A stretch of DNA of 64,000 bases from Mayamaea pseudoterrestris (GCA_027923505.1 BROI01000015.1:496001-560000); one strand, 5' to 3'. Counted from the first letter of the stretch, positions 42,869 through 53,377 are shown. Numbers and translations: made by a program. The notes: generated by a model from the letters alone, not told the origin.

Positions 42869-43034
42869 GGGCAATAGTATGAAACGGGTGCCAGTGAAAA
42901 CTGCGTCATTAGGCAATATCGTGAAACGGATGCCAGTGAAAACTGCGTCACAAGACTGTATTGTGAAACGGGTGCCAGTGAAAACTGCGTCACAAGGCAA
43001 TATCATGAAACGAGTGCCAGTGAAAACTGCGTCA
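42869..43034. repeat. 42-bp minisatellite, about 4 copies, inverse of 30879-31182
   Basis: Four units with CGTCA ends at 42908, 42950, 42992 and 43034, period 42 bp exactly. Core words are GAAACGGGTGCCAGTG and AAAACTGCGTCA, the reverse complement of the array near 31 kb. This block is tidier than the other one. It ends 170 bp upstream of the preferred start of the next gene (70 bp from an alternative ATG). Confidence 0.92.
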
Positions 43035-43203
43035 TACATATATGTGCCTAAAGCGACAGCAGGTGCCACTGCGCCATCTCACCATTGACAAAAATGACCG
43101 AGCGATGACTGATGCGCGCGCATCCAAGATCCGCGTCCGCTTCACCCTCTCGTTGTTCATTCCCCGGAGTGCTCGTCATTTATTGCACGTCCATTCATCT
43201 AAC

Positions 43204-44442
43204 ATGGCCGACACGACCGATCTGCAAGCTCAGCTCAAGGCGCTCGAGGAGCAGCTACAGCGCAAACGTCTTGAGGAAGAAATTGCGCACCTCCAGCTTC
43301 AGTTGGTTTCAGCTTCCAAAGGAAGTGGATCGTTGAGCAATAGTCATCGATTTGCTCCTGCAGTCGCTGCTCAAGTCGACGACGACGAAGAGTATGAAGA
43401 AGAGGAATACACCGAGGAATACGTTGAGGACGAAATGGACGAAGCAGTCATTGTCGAGATAGAACCGGCTCGAGCAGCACCTGGTACACCGTCCCAAGCA
43501 AACGGAGGAGCTGTTCCTCCACAAAACAAGCGGCAAAGCGTTCAGCCAGTGCAACAAACAACTACAGGCGGAGGAATGTTAATGCCAAAAGTTAGATCTG
43601 CTGCGCCCGCCCATTCAAAAACAGCTCCACGATGTACTGCATCAGACACATCGGCATTGTACGACGAACTTAGGGAGCTTGAAGAGGAACTCAAGCGCAA
43701 ACAACTAGAGGAGGAACTGAAAGCGCCTGAACAACAAGCTGCTTCTATGCAAGTTGCTGATGGAACAATTTTGAAACAATCTTTGACACGTTCAGCTTCT
43801 CCTTCGAGCAGGTCAACATCATCCGTCGCCGAACCGTCAGCTCCATTCAAACAGCGCGTCATTCCAAACATTCAAGCCTCTCCGGCCGGACAAGAAACAC
43901 CAATGGAACTCTTGCTTGGCCCAAAGCTGTACAAGAATGGCAAGCTAGTTGCAACAACCACTCGTGCGGGCTGTGAGAGTCAACAAATCATGCTCCTCTT
44001 CTTTGCCGCATCATGGAATCGACTCTGCAAACCATTCTTTCCCAAATTGCTGGACTTTTACAAGCTTGTCAACCAGCCTCATGCCGTCGAATGCATTTAC
44101 GTCTCGACCGATCGCAATTTGAACGAGTTCAAGGAGGCTTTTGCGAAAATGCCCTACCTTGCCATGCCAACTGGCACGGCCGATTACAAGAATCGCATTG
44201 CCAAGGAATTAAAAATTTTGGAGGTTCCCTTTTTGGTCGTCTTGGACGTGGCCACGGCTCAAGTGATTACAACCAACGGAATGGATTTGGTGGACCGGTT
44301 GGAACGAGGTAATTGGGAGCAGGCTAATGCATTGGTCGAAGATTGGAAGCGAGCAACACCAGTGCCGCTTGACCAAGTGCAACTGGATACGCGGCTCGTA
44401 AATGGAGTCATGGAGCGAGGAATACTGTACTGGCACAATTAA
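43204..44442 (+). CDS. Nucleoredoxin/tryparedoxin-like protein lacking the first active-site Cys
   Basis: A single-exon 412-aa protein from the ATG at 43204 (context TCTAACATGG); an in-frame ATG at 43105 would add 33 residues. The N-terminal region holds two related coiled-coil segments (LEEQLQRKRLEEEIA and LEEELKRKQLEEELK) separated by acidic, low-complexity sequence. The C-terminal 170 residues are a thioredoxin fold of the nucleoredoxin type: LLGPKLYKNGKLV, LLFFAASWNRLCKPF, then CIYVSTDRN and the cis-Pro loop EVPFLVVLD. The usual WCPPC active site reads WNRLC, so only the second Cys remains and normal dithiol chemistry is not expected. It may act as a scaffold or monothiol protein. Confidence 0.8.
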   Translation: MADTTDLQAQLKALEEQLQRKRLEEEIAHLQLQLVSASKGSGSLSNSHRFAPAVAAQVDDDEEYEEEEYTEEYVEDEMDEAVIVEIEPARAAPGTPSQANGGAVPPQNKRQSVQPVQQTTTGGGMLMPKVRSAAPAHSKTAPRCTASDTSALYDELRELEEELKRKQLEEELKAPEQQAASMQVADGTILKQSLTRSASPSSRSTSSVAEPSAPFKQRVIPNIQASPAGQETPMELLLGPKLYKNGKLVATTTRAGCESQQIMLLFFAASWNRLCKPFFPKLLDFYKLVNQPHAVECIYVSTDRNLNEFKEAFAKMPYLAMPTGTADYKNRIAKELKILEVPFLVVLDVATAQVITTNGMDLVDRLERGNWEQANALVEDWKRATPVPLDQVQLDTRLVNGVMERGILYWHN

Positions 44443-44501
44443 ATAAATAATTCTTAACACAATGTGTGTAATTTAATTAGGAATGTACATGCACATGTCA
44501 A

Positions 44502-46376
44502 TCAATGCGTTTCGTCGACGTAACGAGATGCCTTGTGGCGCTTCCTCGCATTTCCAGCATCTTCGTCTGAGGTGAGCGTGACTTGGTTGCGCATTCGCGG
44601 CACCTCTGGCATGTCTCGTCCGTCTGCTTGGGCAGCGTAGGCCTCCTTCATCCGAGACATGTTACTCTTGCTAATGACCGTATGCTCGACAATAGGATGT
44701 GGGTAATTTTCGCCAACTATCACGCCGCAGTTTTGTTGCGTCGCCAAGGGTGCCTTCCAAGGCTCATAAATAAATTTTGCTGGAAACCGCTTAAACTGCG
44801 GGAGCCACTTTCGAATATAGTTACCTTCCGGATCAGTCTTTTTTCCAAAAGCGACAGGGCTGTAGCATCGAAAGTACTGGTAAAAGTGTGCCGTACAGCT
44901 AAGCCATTGCCAGTTGAAATTGTTAATGCTCCAGTCGGCGTCGATGAGCAATTCTTCAAAGACTGCAGCGCCCTGCTCCCAGGATTGCCACAAGTCACCC
45001 CTCGTCAAAAAGCAGGCCACGGCGTGTCGGGCAAGATGATGGATCCAACCCGTCTCGCGTAGTTGCGTCATGATGGCGTCGATGAATGGGTATCCAGTGC
45101 GTGAGTTTCGCCAGGCTGCCAAAAGCTCGGGATCATTGTCCCAAGGGATTTGGCGAGCAACTGGATTATTCAGCATGTGTTCAAAATTGGGCGTTGTGTA
45201 GCCAGTGAGTGTATTGAACTCGCGCCATAACAATTGACCATGCAGTGTGACTTGAAGCGGCTCGGGAAGCTTCTGTTTATACTTGGTAGTGTACACTTTT
45301 GTCAGTTCATTGTAGAATCGCAAGGCTGACAAGCAGCCATGCTTCACGTAGGGGCTCAAGCCAGTGGTGTCAACTTTGAGGGCGTTTGGAAGGGTGTTTG
45401 GCTTCTCAAATTTACCGACCCAGTCAGCCCGAGCCATTTGCTGCTCCAACAACTTTAAAGCGGCTTTTTCGCCACCACAAAAGTTTAATCCTGCCTTGTG
45501 GCGATGTGCCAGTGCAGCCTTAACGTCAGTGTAACCCAAATGTTTCTCCATGACGGAAACAGGGTCCGCCAACTCTTCGTCTGTCAGCAATGTCATGTGC
45601 TCCTTTAGCTCTTGTAACATCTTGGAGTCATTTTTGTCCCAGGGTAATGGAGGAAAAGCATCAGGTGTCAATGGTGGCACTTCGTCTCGCAACTTCATCT
45701 TGACAAATATTTTGCGAAAGCCTTCAAACTGTGAGGGAGCAACGTGATCCTTACATCGCTGCACATATGATTCAAGCGGATGGAGTGTATGTGTCGAGTG
45801 GGCGCGAATCGTGACGCTGGTCGTTGCTTCCTGCTGGCGAACATGCTGGAGAATCGCTGCGTCCTGCGCCCGAACCGGTGCGGCTGGGTCTTGCTCATAG
45901 TACAAATGACTACTCTTTGTAGCGCGCAGAATGGTCGGCAGTACTTGCTTAGGGTCGCCGACAGCAACCATAATGTCAATGTTTTTCTCTAGCTTCAACT
46001 CTCTAATACTTTCGAGTATAAAATTTGCTCGGATAGCTCCAGCTCCAAGGTCGTGCGATTGAGCGAAGGGGGCGCTCGGATCAATGATAAAGACGGGAAG
46101 AAGGTGCGATGACTTGTCGCAAGCATCAGACAAACTTGGGTTGTCATGGAGCCGTAATGCATTGCGAAACCAGTAGACAGAGCGATGCTTGGTTTCGTCG
46201 GCGTCGGTTACAGTATCCCTGGACGATTTCTTAATTGACTTCTTTTGATTGTACGGATTCATCATCGCGTTGGTGACAGAGCGACAGAACTGTCCAGTCT
46301 CGTAAAGTCTGCGGACTCTAGCTTGATAACTCGTGCTGCCTAATTGGAAGGACGTTGTATAGATGAATCGTCGCAT
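44502..46376 (-). CDS. Cryptochrome/photolyase family protein (animal-type CPF)
   Basis: A single-exon 624-aa protein. An N-terminal extension of about 65 Arg/Ser-rich residues could target an organelle. The antenna domain starts at YWFRNALRLHDNPSL. The FAD domain has GQLLWREFNTLTGYTTPNF, IPWDNDPELLAAWRNSRTGY, RETGWIHHLARHAVACFLTR, and DWSINNFNWQWLSCTAHF. This set is typical of the (6-4) photolyase/animal cryptochrome branch. The two His of the IHHLARHA segment, used in (6-4) repair, are present, so repair activity is possible; diatom CPF1 has both repair and regulatory roles. A Lys/Arg-rich C-terminal tail (ARKRHKASR) could be a nuclear signal. Divergent from the hydroxylase gene, with about 590 bp between. 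Confidence 0.92.
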   Translation of the reverse strand: MRRFIYTTSFQLGSTSYQARVRRLYETGQFCRSVTNAMMNPYNQKKSIKKSSRDTVTDADETKHRSVYWFRNALRLHDNPSLSDACDKSSHLLPVFIIDPSAPFAQSHDLGAGAIRANFILESIRELKLEKNIDIMVAVGDPKQVLPTILRATKSSHLYYEQDPAAPVRAQDAAILQHVRQQEATTSVTIRAHSTHTLHPLESYVQRCKDHVAPSQFEGFRKIFVKMKLRDEVPPLTPDAFPPLPWDKNDSKMLQELKEHMTLLTDEELADPVSVMEKHLGYTDVKAALAHRHKAGLNFCGGEKAALKLLEQQMARADWVGKFEKPNTLPNALKVDTTGLSPYVKHGCLSALRFYNELTKVYTTKYKQKLPEPLQVTLHGQLLWREFNTLTGYTTPNFEHMLNNPVARQIPWDNDPELLAAWRNSRTGYPFIDAIMTQLRETGWIHHLARHAVACFLTRGDLWQSWEQGAAVFEELLIDADWSINNFNWQWLSCTAHFYQYFRCYSPVAFGKKTDPEGNYIRKWLPQFKRFPAKFIYEPWKAPLATQQNCGVIVGENYPHPIVEHTVISKSNMSRMKEAYAAQADGRDMPEVPRMRNQVTLTSDEDAGNARKRHKASRYVDETH

Positions 46377-46965
46377 TAATGGTCTGCTTCCTTCGTCACC
46401 TCATTGCCATGGTGTCGCGATTCGAGATCGACGATGAATCGCAATGGATGAGTCAGTGTTTCAGTCGTGTCAAACGCCAGTCACTATGCACGTCTTTTCA
46501 TACGCGCTTGTAGGCACGAATCGATCCTGTGTGTCACCCGCGCCGGACCGGCGATCCGAGCAGTCATCGATCGTTTTCTTCGTTGCTGCCACCCTCACGA
46601 TGGTTACTTTCGCATGCTTCCTTGATGAGAACCTGATCAAGTGAAGCCCTCGTTTGCAGTAACGGAGTCTCGGTCACTTGCTCTCGCTCCGTTTTTATTT
46701 GTCTTTATCTACAACAGCTGATTACGCCACGCAGAATCTTTCTTGCACGCAAGTCCTCAGACCCACTTCTAAGAGTCGTTTGTGCATTCAGGTTTGCCAG
46801 AACTTGACAAGAATACCCGAGATTGTCGCAATTATCTGTATTGAGGTATTTTACTTGCTATAACCTTCGAGACTGCCAACAATCCACCGGTCTTGCAAAA
46901 GTTGCACGAGCTCATTTTTTCTTTGCCGTTACACTTGAAGAGTCACACGAGTCACGTCGTCGATC
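46377..46965. other. Divergent intergenic region (cryptochrome / hydroxylase)
   Basis: 589 bp between two divergent starts; no coding sequence or clear motif recognised. Confidence 0.4.
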
Positions 46966-48394
46966 ATGGGGGTACATTGCAGCAAACCACGCAATCAATT
47001 AGCAAGCCCGACTGCGAATTCGACGTCTGATGGCTTGTTGGATCCATTCATGCACCAGCTTGAACAGCGCTCGATTGAATACACGACCGGCGAATCTCCT
47101 GGTCAGTTGGGACAGTTGCATTTATTGCACAAGCAGCAGCGGACTGTACGTTCCTTTCCTGGTGCATCCTCCGCCAACAGCAGCAATAGCAACAAGCAAT
47201 TACACCATCATCCGACTCGCTTAATTGTCCGCCGACGACCTGTTCGAACCTGCGAGGAGGGTTTGAGCGGCACGCACATTTACGCGGTTCGCTATCCAGC
47301 CAATCAACCTTTGAAGCGAGAAATTGTTCAGCATCAGCAAGCTTCCGAACAAGCTCCGCCGAGACCATTGACAAGGTCGGAAGCGAGACCGAAACCTGCA
47401 ACAGCGGCGGTGGCTCCTCAGTCTGCCATGCCGCCAATGAATGCGAATGTTAAACCGTCTGCCTCTACTTCGGCGCAGCAAGCGCAAGCAAAAATACTAG
47501 CAGCATCCAGTTCCATGGGATCGAACAAGAGTGATGACAAGGACAAGGAAAAGAAGGATGTACCGTCCCAGGATCACTTGTTTGCGAAAGAGACAATGCT
47601 TGCGACTCCACAGTCGAAAGGTGAGACTTGGAAACGAATGTATTTCTACTGCACTATCGTTGTGTTTAATAAATTTCCTTATTCTTTTTGCTCCTGCAGT
47701 CAAGGATTGGGTAACTGTTAGTGATGAGCATAAGATTTACATTGCCGACGTTGGCTTGACGCCGGCGCAATGTGACTTGCTTGTGCAAATCACCGAATCG
47801 GTTTGCCGCGGCCAGTACGCTGCTTATACATACGCCAAGCAGACGCTAGGATGTCGCGAATTTCCTGCATTAGCGCAAGCCTGTCAGGAAGCTGTTCACA
47901 CGGTGGTGCATGCGATTGTCGATTTTTCGGGGAACGCGAAACTATTGCTTGACGACCGAGAACCGCACATGGTCAAGTACGACGACACGAAGCGGGAGCG
48001 ACAAAAGCTGGACATGCACACGGACAAGTCTGAGTGGACATTTTTGATATCATTGTCGGATGGAAGTGGATTGGATTATGATGGCGGAGGCACCTATTTT
48101 GAATGTTTGGATGCGACGGTGCATATACAACGCGGGCATGCTCTCATATTCCCTGGCAAACTGCGGCACTGTGGGCAACGTATTACTAGAGGATTACGGT
48201 TCTTGTTGGTGGGATTTTTGGTCGACAAGGGAGTAATGCCAACATTGCCGACTCTGCCTACATTGCCCACTGGACCGACTGCTAATACTACTGCTGTTGC
48301 CGCGGGGACGGCACGTTCTAGTCACGGAGCTACGAATACTGGAAGAAAAGCTTCCACAGCCACGGATGCGGTGATGAGCAAGCTTTACACCTAA
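46966..48394 (+). CDS. Prolyl-4-hydroxylase-like 2OG-Fe(II) dioxygenase with N-myristoylation motif
   Basis: Two exons, 46966-47620 and 47700-48394, flank a 79-bp intron (GTGAGA...CTGCAG); the product is 449 aa. The start MGVHCSKPR has Gly2, Cys5 and Ser6-Lys7, fitting myristoylation plus palmitoylation. Residues about 10-215 are low-complexity. Exon 2 encodes the dioxygenase: HTD with His325 and Asp327 (KLDMHTDKSEWTF), the distal iron ligand His375 (FPGKLRHCGQRIT) and Arg385 for 2-oxoglutarate. These residues match the P4H/PHD branch. A Pro/Thr/Leu repeat (LPTLPTLPT) follows the domain. Animal P4Hs lie in the ER or cytosol; a lipid-anchored form facing the cytosol would be unusual. The substrate is unknown. 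Confidence 0.87.
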
Positions 48395-49090
48395 GAACAA
48401 TGAGGCAGGAGGCATTCGTTTGCGTTGCAAAATGTGTCGGTCAGCTGTTGTGTTTAAAATAATTTGCGGTTTATGAACGCGAAGCGCGCCATGGTGTTGT
48501 AAAACGTTTGATAGATGATAATGATCCATATATAAATATATTAAACTTACTGAAGAGTCTCTCAGGAGAGGAAGCAAAGTCAAATACAACACTCCCTGGG
48601 CGATGTTGTGGTGAAGGTTGTGCGGTCACTCTGAACCAACCTTGGCAATGAAATAGCTCACGAAGCCCTGACCTCATGTGACCAATACCCAGTTAAACAT
48701 TTTGTATTGAGTTGGCTGCGAAAAAACGGTGTCATGGCTCACTGGTCAACCTCGAAGTCAGCTATCATATTTATTTTTGTATCGCGAAGCAGTGCTGCTC
48801 CCCGAGCACGGATGGCGCGCGCCGCGCCGCGCCGCGCCGCGGCTCGCGTGGCGAGAAATTTCATGGTCGACGTCTCACTCCATCAGCCTTCGTCGACTGA
48901 CAGCAAGTGGCTTAAGTTCTTCTGTTTGTTTATTTATATAATATTATATCCGAGTTTGGTGCTTGTCATCGGCTGCTGCTAGGTGTCGTCTAGTAGAGTT
49001 GACTCGAGGCACGGCGGCTGAGGCAACTCGCAAGCAACTTCATTCTGTGATCAATCGTTTCTGACTGCCGCTTCCTTTCGCACCAACACC
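48395..49090. other. Intergenic region with a GC-rich repeat
   Basis: About 700 bp between the hydroxylase gene and the kinase gene. It holds a (GCCGC)n run at about 48815-48842. No coding sequence is recognised. Confidence 0.4.
48815..48842. repeat. GCCGC simple repeat
   Basis: A 28-bp run of GCGCG and GCCGC units, strongly GC-rich against AT-rich surroundings, about 250 bp upstream of the kinase gene start. Confidence 0.6.
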
Positions 49091-52074
49091 ATGGGATGCA
49101 CTCCCAGCAAAGATTTGACAAATGCGAAGATAGTTGATACTGACAAGTCTTCCTCGCCACCTGAGGCAGACGAAGAGAGTCCTCTCTCGTCAATGCTCAG
49201 TCCTTCCGTCGCCATGCAGAACCTTTTGCATCGCCACTATTTGATTGACATGAGCACGGCAGCAGGAAGGAGTTTGCAGTCTGCTATACTCGTCGGGGGT
49301 CAGCAAGTAAAAAAGACGATACAGAGTGGAGAAAAGGGATTTCGCGAGGCCTCGCATCAAGTTCCCCGACACTTGCGCAATGTCTTTGCCAAGCCCATTG
49401 AACTCATTGTCAATGGTGCTAGTATGACAATACCGGTCTATCCCAAGACACCGAGGGAGAAGGAATATCTGGAAAATGCACTGAAGCACAACTTTATCTT
49501 TGAAAATCTGGGTCGAAAACAAATATTTCCAATGGTCCAGGCGCTCGAGCAGCACATTGTGACAGCAGGAACTACGATTATTGAACAAGGCGACGAAGGC
49601 GACTACTTTTACATTTTGTTCGAAGGAGAATGTGACTTTATATTGGACGACGAAAAGGTTGGGACGGCTCACAAGGGCGACTCATTTGGTGAACTCGCAC
49701 TGCTCTACGACGCTCCGAGAGCCGCGACGGTCAAGGCTGCGACAAACTGCGTGCTGTATCGGGTTGATCAAGTAGCATTTCGACTCATTCTCAGGGAGCA
49801 GGCTCAAGCAAAGGAGTCGTCAAAGTTGGAGCTGTTGAAAAAGGTTCCGTTCTTGAAGGATGTAGATTCGATGGAGCTGGAGAGACTAGCGGATGTCATG
49901 ACGCCTCGAACGTTCACGGCAGGCCAAACATTAGCGTCAAAAGGCGACGAGGTCAGAGCATTTTGGTTGCTAGAGAGCGGCACGGTCCAGCTTTCGAACA
50001 TTGGTGATGGGAACATTAAATACGAAGACATTGCTATCAAAGCGGGTGACTTCTTTGGCGAGTTTGCCATTGCGAGCAGCAGGCCAACCATTGCGGACGC
50101 AGTTGCCAAAGAAGATGGGATGGCCTTTGTCATCGACCGAGAAACGTTTGAGAAGGTGCTGGGTAAGCTTGACCGCATTATCATGCGTTCCACGGATCGG
50201 AAGAAGCTTGTAAGTATGACGAATTTCTTGCGCTATGTCGTCATGTGGGCGATTCACGTTCTAACCTGCTTGGTACATGCAGAGCGGAATTAAAATTATT
50301 AAAGATACAGAGCTGGACACAACGACAATCGCCACGCTTGCGAGCTATATATCTGACCGAAAATGGAGAGCAGGTCAGAGGATTATGGTGGAAGGAAAGA
50401 GTATGGAAGCTGGCCTATACCTTGTGCGTAAGGGAAAGGTGCAAATCGTCAACAAAGGCAAGGCCCACAAGGAAATTTTGGGCGAAGGATGCTACTTTGG
50501 CGACGATCAGTTGATGACAGATGCGAAACGTAGATCGAACGGTCCGGATGATCCCACCACTTGCAAAGCCATGTACACGGTTGAGGTGCTTGAAGACTGC
50601 GTTTGCGGAATTCTTTGGCTCGCAGTGCTGCGCAATTGTCTGGATTCAAAGATGCTTGGGCAGCCGCATGCATCACTATTGGATAGTCTGATTGCCCGGC
50701 AGATACCAATGAATGAACTAAACAAGCATACGATACTTGGTACGATCAGCTGCTTTGGGTAAATTATTTATCGCATGCGTCGCATCGCTAACGTTGTATT
50801 TATAGGTAGCGGGACATTTGGACAGGTTTGGCTGGTACGTTCGCTAAGGCGAAGCAAAACTAAAAGGCACTGAGTCGAGCGTAAGTCTCACTTTGCCCCT
50901 GCGTATCTGGTCTATTTCCGCAGGTGTCTCGAGTCAAGTCATCCGGTGAACGCCAACCGTATGCGCTCAAGGTTCAATCAAAGTATGAGCTTGTTGATTC
51001 GGGCCAAGCAAGGGCTGTTGTCGAGGAGAAGAATATCATGGCAGGGCTCCACTCTCCATTCCTGATTTCGCTTGTCACGACATACAAGGATGTAAATTGC
51101 GTTTACATGCTGATGGAGCTTGTGCAAGGAGGCGAATTATACAGCGTCATGGTGAATGGAGGAGGAGGAATGCACGAGGACAAGGCTAAGTTTTATATTG
51201 CTGGCATTGCGGAAGGACTATTGTACATGCACCGTCGAGGTAAGTGAGCCGCGACTGGTGTATGATCTTTGCAGTCAGTCTTGAAGGGCGAAGAGTTAAA
51301 GCTCACACTTTCTCTGCATCCTTCTTGCTACGCAGGAGTTGTGTACCGCGACTTGAAACCAGGTACGAAAGCTAGCGGACGAATCTTTTGTTTAGTTATG
51401 TATGGCTCACACAACTCTTTATTGATGCAATAGAAAACGTTTTGATCAGCAACGCTGGCTACCCTGTTATCATTGACTTTGGTTTCGCGAAACGTGTGAG
51501 GAATAAGACGTACACTCTCTGTGGCACTGTAAGTCATCTTGAAGGCGTTTGCTTCTCGCCGTCTCAGCTACCATTCATGACAACTGACTATTTTTATTAC
51601 CAGCCCCTTTATCTGGCACCTGAAGTGATACTAAATCGTGGCCATAACTGGTCTGCCGATCACTGGTCGCTCGGAGTTTTGATCTATGAAATGCTTGTCG
51701 GTCACACGCCTTTCTATCGCAGCGGAATGGACCAGTCGGAGCTATTCAAGTCGATTGTAAGAAGCAAATTCCATATTCCCAGGCGATGTTCTCAAGGAGC
51801 TGCGGAAATTATCAGCGGTTTGTTGATCAAGGACCCCTCCATGCGGCTTGGTAGCTTGGCTGGAGGCGAGTCAGACATCCTTAACAGCACGTTTCTTGGA
51901 GTCATTGATATGGTCAAGCTGAGAAAGCATACGATCAAACCGCCGCAAGTTCCCATCATTAGAGATCCGCTGGATGCGTCGAACTTTGAGGATTGGAGCC
52001 ATTTGGATGATAAATCGAAGCTAGATTATCCGAGGTTAAACGAGGAGAAGGAACTAATTTTCGATGGATTTTAA
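49091..52074 (+). CDS. Cyclic-nucleotide-dependent protein kinase (PKG-like) with N-myristoylation motif
   Basis: Seven exons, 49091-50209, 50283-50739, 50806-50834 (29 nt), 50924-51239, 51336-51362 (27 nt), 51434-51528 and 51604-52074, with introns of 66-96 bp; the product is 837 aa. It starts MGCTPSKD (Gly2, Cys3, Ser6), predicting membrane attachment as in ciliate and apicomplexan PKGs. Three cyclic-nucleotide-binding folds follow. The first has a canonical phosphate-binding cassette (FGELALLYDAPRAATV, Glu201 and Arg210). The second (FFGEFAIASSRPTIADAV) and third (YFGDDQLMTD) are degenerate. The AGC-kinase domain has the G-loop GSGTFGQV made by the 29-nt exon, YRDLKP made by the 27-nt exon, DFGFAKR and LCGT|PLYLAPE. 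The C-terminal tail FEDWSHLDD ... IFDGF is AGC-type. Confidence 0.92.
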
Positions 52075-52308
52075 GGCTGACATACATCGACGCCATTTTT
52101 TGTTCAATAAGTTGCTGTTCTATAATAATGTGCTGATAGCTTGACAACGTGAATACCTGAGGTTGTCTGTCAATGGTCTTCTCGACAGTCGCACTCTTTG
52201 ACAGCGCAAAGCCTGTATATTCGAAGGCGCGAGGACGTTCACGCCGAATCCAAAGCCAAATGGCAAAGAAAGATGAAGACTGACCAAATATGTAGCATCT
52301 TGTTCGGT

Positions 52309-52929
52309 TCACAATGAAGGAAATGGCCCTCGCATGTCGGGATCCATTCCTTGATACTCCATTGTCGCTCTGTCGCCGTTAAAATCAGGCGACCGTTTAT
52401 CCTTCACGAAAATGACTTCCCCAGTAATTTCATCCGTCACTTGATCGAAATCTTTGAGTTCTTCCTCGTCGGCAACATTGACTTGCACAATCTCCCGCAT
52501 GCAGGCGTGCAGCCACATGGCGGCTCGTCCAAGGACAGTTTCACGCCGATGCCAAAATTTGCCAGACAAGGAGAGCACAACTTCGGGACCGGATAGTTCG
52601 ACAAAAGCCATATTTCCAGTGATTCCAATATCGTTCGCCCTTTTGTGGCAGCCAAACATTTGTGTACCAAAGTCAGAGTCGATCAAGAGTGCAAGGCAAT
52701 GTTGAACGTTTTCTTCGTCGAGTGGCAAGCGCAGTGGCACTGCATCGGATCGCCAATTATCGTACTCATTTCGCAGTGACGAGATGCATTTAGAATATGC
52801 AAATTTTGGGCGTACATTGCATTTTGTAAAGGCTTGGACGGGAATAAGAAGGTGAAACAATAGCAACCAACAGGTGACGGCCATCATCGGATGACGATAC
52901 TGTCGTGTCCTTCTGAGATGAACGGTCAA
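52309..52929 (-). CDS. Plastid-targeted protein of unknown function
   Basis: A single-exon 206-aa protein. A hydrophobic signal peptide ends at an ASAFAP-like site (IPVQAFTKC, Phe at about 34), predicting plastid import. The mature part has LPLDEENVQHCLALLIDSDF, FGCHKRANDIGITGNM, and FVELSGPEVVLSLSGKFWHR, then RAAMWLHACMREIVQVNV. I recall similar small plastid-predicted proteins in diatoms, with no known role. An in-frame ATG at 52887 is an alternative start and keeps the signal peptide. The stop lies about 230 bp beyond the kinase stop on the other strand. Confidence 0.75.
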   Translation of the reverse strand: MTVHLRRTRQYRHPMMAVTCWLLLFHLLIPVQAFTKCNVRPKFAYSKCISSLRNEYDNWRSDAVPLRLPLDEENVQHCLALLIDSDFGTQMFGCHKRANDIGITGNMAFVELSGPEVVLSLSGKFWHRRETVLGRAAMWLHACMREIVQVNVADEEELKDFDQVTDEITGEVIFVKDKRSPDFNGDRATMEYQGMDPDMRGPFPSL

Positions 52930-53377
52930 GTATACACTTAAATGTCCTTTCGTACTGCAGTGCTTATCTACTGTTCATTAGTTTTGTTTTGTAGTGAGTA
53001 AGCTAGTGGTTTGTCGAGTCATACCTCGATAGTTATGAGCAGCATAATATTGTGGAGGTGTGCGCCGTAGTCGATGGGACGTGGATGCCCATCGGCGATA
53101 ACGTCGCACCGTTGTTCAGGGGAATCTTCACCTCCGCAAGGGGCCACAAATCCTCCAATCGACGACGGCGCAAAGAGTTGGCACATCCGATTGTCTGATT
53201 ATCGCAGCTTGCATCAGTCTAACTCTTCTAGTTGAATCAACATCTACTATTCTACTGGTAAGGGTCTGCGATGTGCAATATCGTTATTTCCGCACATTTG
53301 AAGACCATGGTAAGTGTTTCTGTTACACGCACCAGGATACTCACACTTTGGATTCCGGATTCCTTTCTAGGTCTATC
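52930..53377. other. Divergent intergenic region and OSCP leader
   Basis: Holds the OSCP 5' leader with a probable 61-bp intron (53310-53370, GTAAGT...TTTCTAG). Between about 53008 and 53199 a plus-strand frame reads like protein (WFVESYLDSYEQHNIVEVC, then VVDGTWMPIGDNV) but lacks an ATG and any recognised family; it may be a gene fragment. Confidence 0.35.

Noticed and set aside
30832-43111. Shared AATGACCG ... GATGACT words downstream of both minisatellite blocks as a common promoter module
   Set aside because: In one locus the first word is simply the start-codon context of the coding exon, so the match is probably chance.
53008-53199. 63-codon protein-like frame upstream of OSCP
   Set aside because: It has no ATG and no clear donor exon, and the family is not recognised; it could be a fragment, but there is too little to call.
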